Assembly: GCF_004382795.1 (NCBI RefSeq)
Contig: NZ_SMSG01000001.1
Location: 682,001-746,000, forward strand
Reading direction: 5' to 3'
DNA length: 64,000 bases
From: Cumulibacter soli
GTDB taxonomy: Bacteria; Actinomycetota; Actinomycetes; Mycobacteriales; Antricoccaceae
Shown: positions 61,030 to 64,000 of the stretch, piece by piece
How positions within the stretch are numbered: position 1 is the stretch's first letter
How the letters are laid out: each line of letters begins with the position of its first letter
The notes under the pieces: generated by a model
Seen by the model: only the letters and a program-made list of their open reading frames with translations
The model's database searches: none
What the model was told of the DNA's origin: nothing
Made by a program: the position numbers and the translations under genes

Positions 61030-63273
61030 ATGACATCGGCACCCAGACCATCTCCCGAGCCGACCTCCGCGAGGCGGAGATCCCGGGTTCGTGTTGGTCC
61101 GGCGCTGATCGTCGCACTCGTCATCGCGGCCTGGCTGTCGATCGCTGGCCTCGGTGGCGCCTCATTGGGCAGCCTTGGACAGGTCACCTCCAACGACGAA
61201 TCTTCGTGGCTGCCGGAGTCGGCGGAATCCGTGCTCGCGAACGCGAAACTCGCTGAACTTGACGACACCGGGGCGCTACCGGCGCTCGTCGTACTTCTCG
61301 GCGATTCCGTGGGACCGGACCTCCCGAATGAGGGCGGTACTCAGCCCGGAGGGTCAACCAGTCCCGGCTCGGACCCATCGGGAGGACCCGAGTCGCCATA
61401 TGCCAGCTACGGCGCCGATGTCGCCGCCGAGGTTTATATCGACGACGTCCCGCTGAACGACCTGTTGGCTGTCGGCCAGTCGGTCACCGCCGTGCCTGCT
61501 AATGACGGTTCCGGCATCTTGCTCATCGTGCCGCTGGACGCGAAGCAGATGGGTGAAACGCTCGACGATGGCGAATCCCAACTGGCCATGACCGTCGATC
61601 AACTGCGTGAGTCGCTTACGCAGGTCACGGGCGCCGAACAAATCTTCATCACCGGTCCGGCCGGATTCGCGAACGACATCAGCGCGGCATTTGCGGGAAT
61701 CGACGGCGTCCTGCTACTAGTCACCCTCAGCGTCGTACTGATCATCCTGCTGCTGGTCTACCGATCCGTGGTGCTTCCGCTGATCGTGCTATTCACTTCT
61801 GTCAGCGGACTTGCCCTGGCTGGGTTCGTGGTCTATCGCTTGGCGAAGGCCGACGTCCTCGTCGTGAGCGGGCAGACCCAGGGCATTCTGTTCATCCTCG
61901 TGGTCGGCGCGGCCACCGACTACGGACTGCTGCTCGTCGCCCGTTATCGCGAGGAACTCGAACGACACGAGCGTCCGCTCGATGCGATGAAGGTGGCCTG
62001 GCGGGCGTGCCTCGAACCGATCGCGGCATCCGCCGGCACTGTCATCGCGGCGCTGCTGTGTCTGACGCTGTCCGATCTCAACTCCAATCAAGGACTCGGA
62101 CCGGTTGGCGCAATCGGCATCGTCGCTGCTTTGGTAGCCGCGCTCACGCTATTGCCCGCACTTCTCCTCCTCGGCCGCGGCGTATTTTGGCCACGGATCC
62201 CCCGATTCGGACACGACCCCGTCGAGAAACAGGGGTTGTGGGCGCGGATCTCGCACCTCGTCGAGGCCAGACCACGTCAGATCTGGCTCACGGTCGCCGC
62301 GATTCTGATCGCCTTCTGCTTCGCCGTACCGACATTCAAAGCCAATGGCACCAGCGAGGCCGAGGTCTTTATGACCGAGGTTGACGCGGTCACCGGACAA
62401 GAGATCCTCGACGAACGTTTCGATGCGGCAGCAGCCGATCCGATCCAGATCCTCGTCCCAGCGATCGACGCTGGCTCTGTGGCCGACGCCGTTGAAAATG
62501 TCGAGGGCGTCGAGGGTGTATCCGTCGGATCCCAGGAAACCTCGGACGGTTACGTCGAGGTGAGAGTCATCGCTGAGGACGCCGGTCACACCGCAGACCT
62601 CGTCACCGAGATTAGGCCGATCGTGCACGCGACCAACTCTGATGCGATGGTCGGCGGCCGGGCCGCAGTGGACGTCGATACCCGCGAGACGGCTCAGCGA
62701 GACCTCACTGTCATCATCCCGGTGGTGCTCGTGGTCGTGCTGGTCATCCTGATCGCACTGCTACGCGCGATCGTCGCACCGCTGATGCTGATCACCGCGA
62801 CCGCCGTGTCGTTCGGCACGGCGCTGGGGGTATCGGCACTGGTGTTCAACCATGTGCTCGACTTTCCCGGCGCCGACCCCACGGTGCCACTTCTCGGTTT
62901 CATCTTCTTGGTCGCGCTCGGCGTCGATTATTCGATCTTCCTGATGACGCGTGCTCGCGAAGAGGTCGGCACACTCGGCCCACGCGACGGCGTCGCTCAC
63001 GCACTTCGCGTGACCGGTCCGGTGATCACGAACGCCGGGGTCGTGTTGGCCGCGACGTTCGCCGCATTGTCGGTGCTACCGCTGTTGTTCATGGTGCAGA
63101 TCGCTTTTGTAGTCGCCTTCGGCGTCCTCCTCGACACCCTCGTCGTGCGCTCATTCCTGGTTCCGGCGATGGCGATCGACGCCGGCCGACACACCTGGTG
63201 GCCGTCCCGGCTCAGCGCGGATCGAGGAACCGATCGGGCCGCAGGAAAAGAATTCCACCCAACGCACACGTAA
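61030..63273 (+). CDS. MMPL-family RND exporter
   Basis: A 747-residue membrane transporter of the MmpL/RND superfamily with 12 transmembrane helices: one N-terminal, five more after an outer domain, then the same pattern again. Proton-relay motifs are visible as GAATDYGLLLVARYREEL in the first half and FLVALGVDYSIFLMTRAREEV in the second. The first outer loop has a Gly/Ser/Pro-rich insert (NEGGTQPGGSTSPGSDPSGG). Mycobacterial MmpL proteins export cell-envelope lipids or siderophores; the substrate here is unknown. The start at 61030 has no good ribosome-binding site; it lies 57 bases after pgm and may be translated from the same transcript. Confidence 0.92.
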   Translation: MTSAPRPSPEPTSARRRSRVRVGPALIVALVIAAWLSIAGLGGASLGSLGQVTSNDESSWLPESAESVLANAKLAELDDTGALPALVVLLGDSVGPDLPNEGGTQPGGSTSPGSDPSGGPESPYASYGADVAAEVYIDDVPLNDLLAVGQSVTAVPANDGSGILLIVPLDAKQMGETLDDGESQLAMTVDQLRESLTQVTGAEQIFITGPAGFANDISAAFAGIDGVLLLVTLSVVLIILLLVYRSVVLPLIVLFTSVSGLALAGFVVYRLAKADVLVVSGQTQGILFILVVGAATDYGLLLVARYREELERHERPLDAMKVAWRACLEPIAASAGTVIAALLCLTLSDLNSNQGLGPVGAIGIVAALVAALTLLPALLLLGRGVFWPRIPRFGHDPVEKQGLWARISHLVEARPRQIWLTVAAILIAFCFAVPTFKANGTSEAEVFMTEVDAVTGQEILDERFDAAAADPIQILVPAIDAGSVADAVENVEGVEGVSVGSQETSDGYVEVRVIAEDAGHTADLVTEIRPIVHATNSDAMVGGRAAVDVDTRETAQRDLTVIIPVVLVVVLVILIALLRAIVAPLMLITATAVSFGTALGVSALVFNHVLDFPGADPTVPLLGFIFLVALGVDYSIFLMTRAREEVGTLGPRDGVAHALRVTGPVITNAGVVLAATFAALSVLPLLFMVQIAFVVAFGVLLDTLVVRSFLVPAMAIDAGRHTWWPSRLSADRGTDRAAGKEFHPTHT

Positions 63274-63403
63274 ACCCTTCCGCATGTGTCCGCGGTCACC
63301 TAATGTGACGGGTGGTTGATCCACCTGTCAGGTTGTCTCGCCTCACGCAGCACCATTCCGCGTGGGGCGAGTCGGATCCGCACCGCCTAGGAGGAGCGAG
63401 AAA

Positions 63404-64000
63404 ATGAAGGTCAAGGCAGCAATCATGAAGACCCCGGACGCCCGGGAGTGGTCGGTCGAGACCATTGATGTCGGCGACCCGGTAGCCAGCGAGGTCCAGG
63501 TCAAATTGACCGTCTCAGGCTTGTGCCACTCGGATGAGCATGTGCTCAACGGCGCCACCCCGATGGCGTTCCATCCGGTTCTTGGCGGGCACGAAGGTGC
63601 CGGCGTCGTGACCAAGGTCGGGCCCGGAGTCACCGACTACAAAGAGGGCGACCACGTCGTCCTCGCGTTCATCCCGGCCTGCGGTAAGTGCCGCCCCTGC
63701 TCGAAGGGCTTGCAGAATCTCTGCGACCTCGGCGCCGGTCTGCTCACCGGTCAAGCCATCTCCGACGGCACCTTCCGCTACAACACCGAAGGTGGCGATC
63801 CCATCGTGCCGATGTGCCTGTTGGGCACCTTCTCGCCGTACGTCACCGTGCACGAGGCATCGGTCGTCAAGATTGAGGACGACATTCCGCTGGACAAGGC
63901 CGCGCTGCTCGGCTGCGGCGTGTCCACCGGTTGGGGTTCAGCCACCGAGATCGGCGGCACCAAGGTCGGCGACACGGTCGTCGTCATGGGCTGCGGCGGC
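63404..64000 (+). CDS. zinc-containing NDMA-dependent-type alcohol dehydrogenase (3' end off window)
   Basis: An open frame of 199 codons from ATG 63404 to the window edge with GGAGGAG 8 bases upstream. It begins MKVKAAIMKTPDAREWSVE and has GLCHSDEHVLNG (catalytic-zinc Cys), VLGGHEGAGVV, and the structural-zinc cluster ACGKCRPCSKGLQNLC, then GCGVSTGWGSATE and the start of the NAD-binding fold MGCGG. This is the class III-like group annotated as NDMA-dependent alcohol dehydrogenases in actinobacteria, which keep NAD(H) tightly bound. Weak inverted repeats (GGTGG/CCACC at 63311-63325) lie upstream. The C-terminal half is missing. Confidence 0.92.
   Translation, partial: MKVKAAIMKTPDAREWSVETIDVGDPVASEVQVKLTVSGLCHSDEHVLNGATPMAFHPVLGGHEGAGVVTKVGPGVTDYKEGDHVVLAFIPACGKCRPCSKGLQNLCDLGAGLLTGQAISDGTFRYNTEGGDPIVPMCLLGTFSPYVTVHEASVVKIEDDIPLDKAALLGCGVSTGWGSATEIGGTKVGDTVVVMGCGG

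Overview
The window is high-GC bacterial chromosome that reads as an actinobacterium (Actinomycetota). Pointers are two F420-dependent LLM-class oxidoreductases, an Rv2466c-type (mycothiol nitroreductase family) thioredoxin-fold protein, a GTP-type PEP carboxykinase, an MMPL exporter, an MT0933-type antitoxin, an EspI-like ParA ATPase, an NDMA-type alcohol dehydrogenase and a Cys-rich leader peptide of the Ms5788A kind. No rRNA, tRNA, IS element, prophage or CRISPR array was seen. The genus cannot be fixed from this window; co-occurrence of glutaminyl- and glutamyl-tRNA synthetases may help narrow it.

Layout. 0-10 kb: a truncated LLM oxidoreductase diverging from a HpcH/HpaI aldolase, glnS, a BCCT osmolyte/choline carrier, gltX and ilvD. 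10-13 kb: an SMP-30 hydrolase and a second LLM oxidoreductase diverging from an SGNH hydrolase across a palindromic operator-like site. 12.9-23.1 kb: a long minus-strand run with a complete peptide/nickel-type ABC importer (two ATPases, two permeases, lipoprotein), a GntR/FCD regulator, a carboxymuconolactone decarboxylase-like protein, a PEP mutase/isocitrate lyase-family enzyme, DoxX and a second family-5 solute-binding lipoprotein. 23.4-31.6 kb: a VOC protein, AlaC-type aminotransferase, two crotonases, an orphan antitoxin, a LinB-like haloalkane dehalogenase paired with a monothiol Rv2466c-like protein and facing an HxlR regulator across a long palindrome, and an MFS exporter.

31.7-41.8 kb is the most unusual part. 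A Pro/Gln-rich EspI-like ParA ATPase diverges from four closely packed genes: a membrane-anchored Hsp70-like ATPase with no substrate-binding domain, a dynamin-like GTPase, a GrpE-like protein and a second, very long dynamin-like GTPase with a hydrophobic segment and a 640-residue Pro/Gln/Tyr repeat tail. The last three genes overlap by 4 bp. I read this as a membrane-remodelling machine with its own chaperone-type ATPase and exchange factor; the function is inferred, the architecture is seen.

42-64 kb: pckG with two strong hairpins after it, a PAC2 protein, a PadR-DUF1048-ABC exporter cassette with a PadR-type operator, a second VOC protein, a thiamine-binding-type protein, an MFS carrier, a large disordered single-pass membrane protein linked to L-asparaginase, a CoA-transferase lacking the usual catalytic glutamate, an orphan molybdenum hydroxylase large subunit, a Cys-rich leader peptide ahead of an orphan branched-chain-type binding protein, a siderophore-interacting protein, phosphoglucomutase, an MMPL exporter and a truncated alcohol dehydrogenase.
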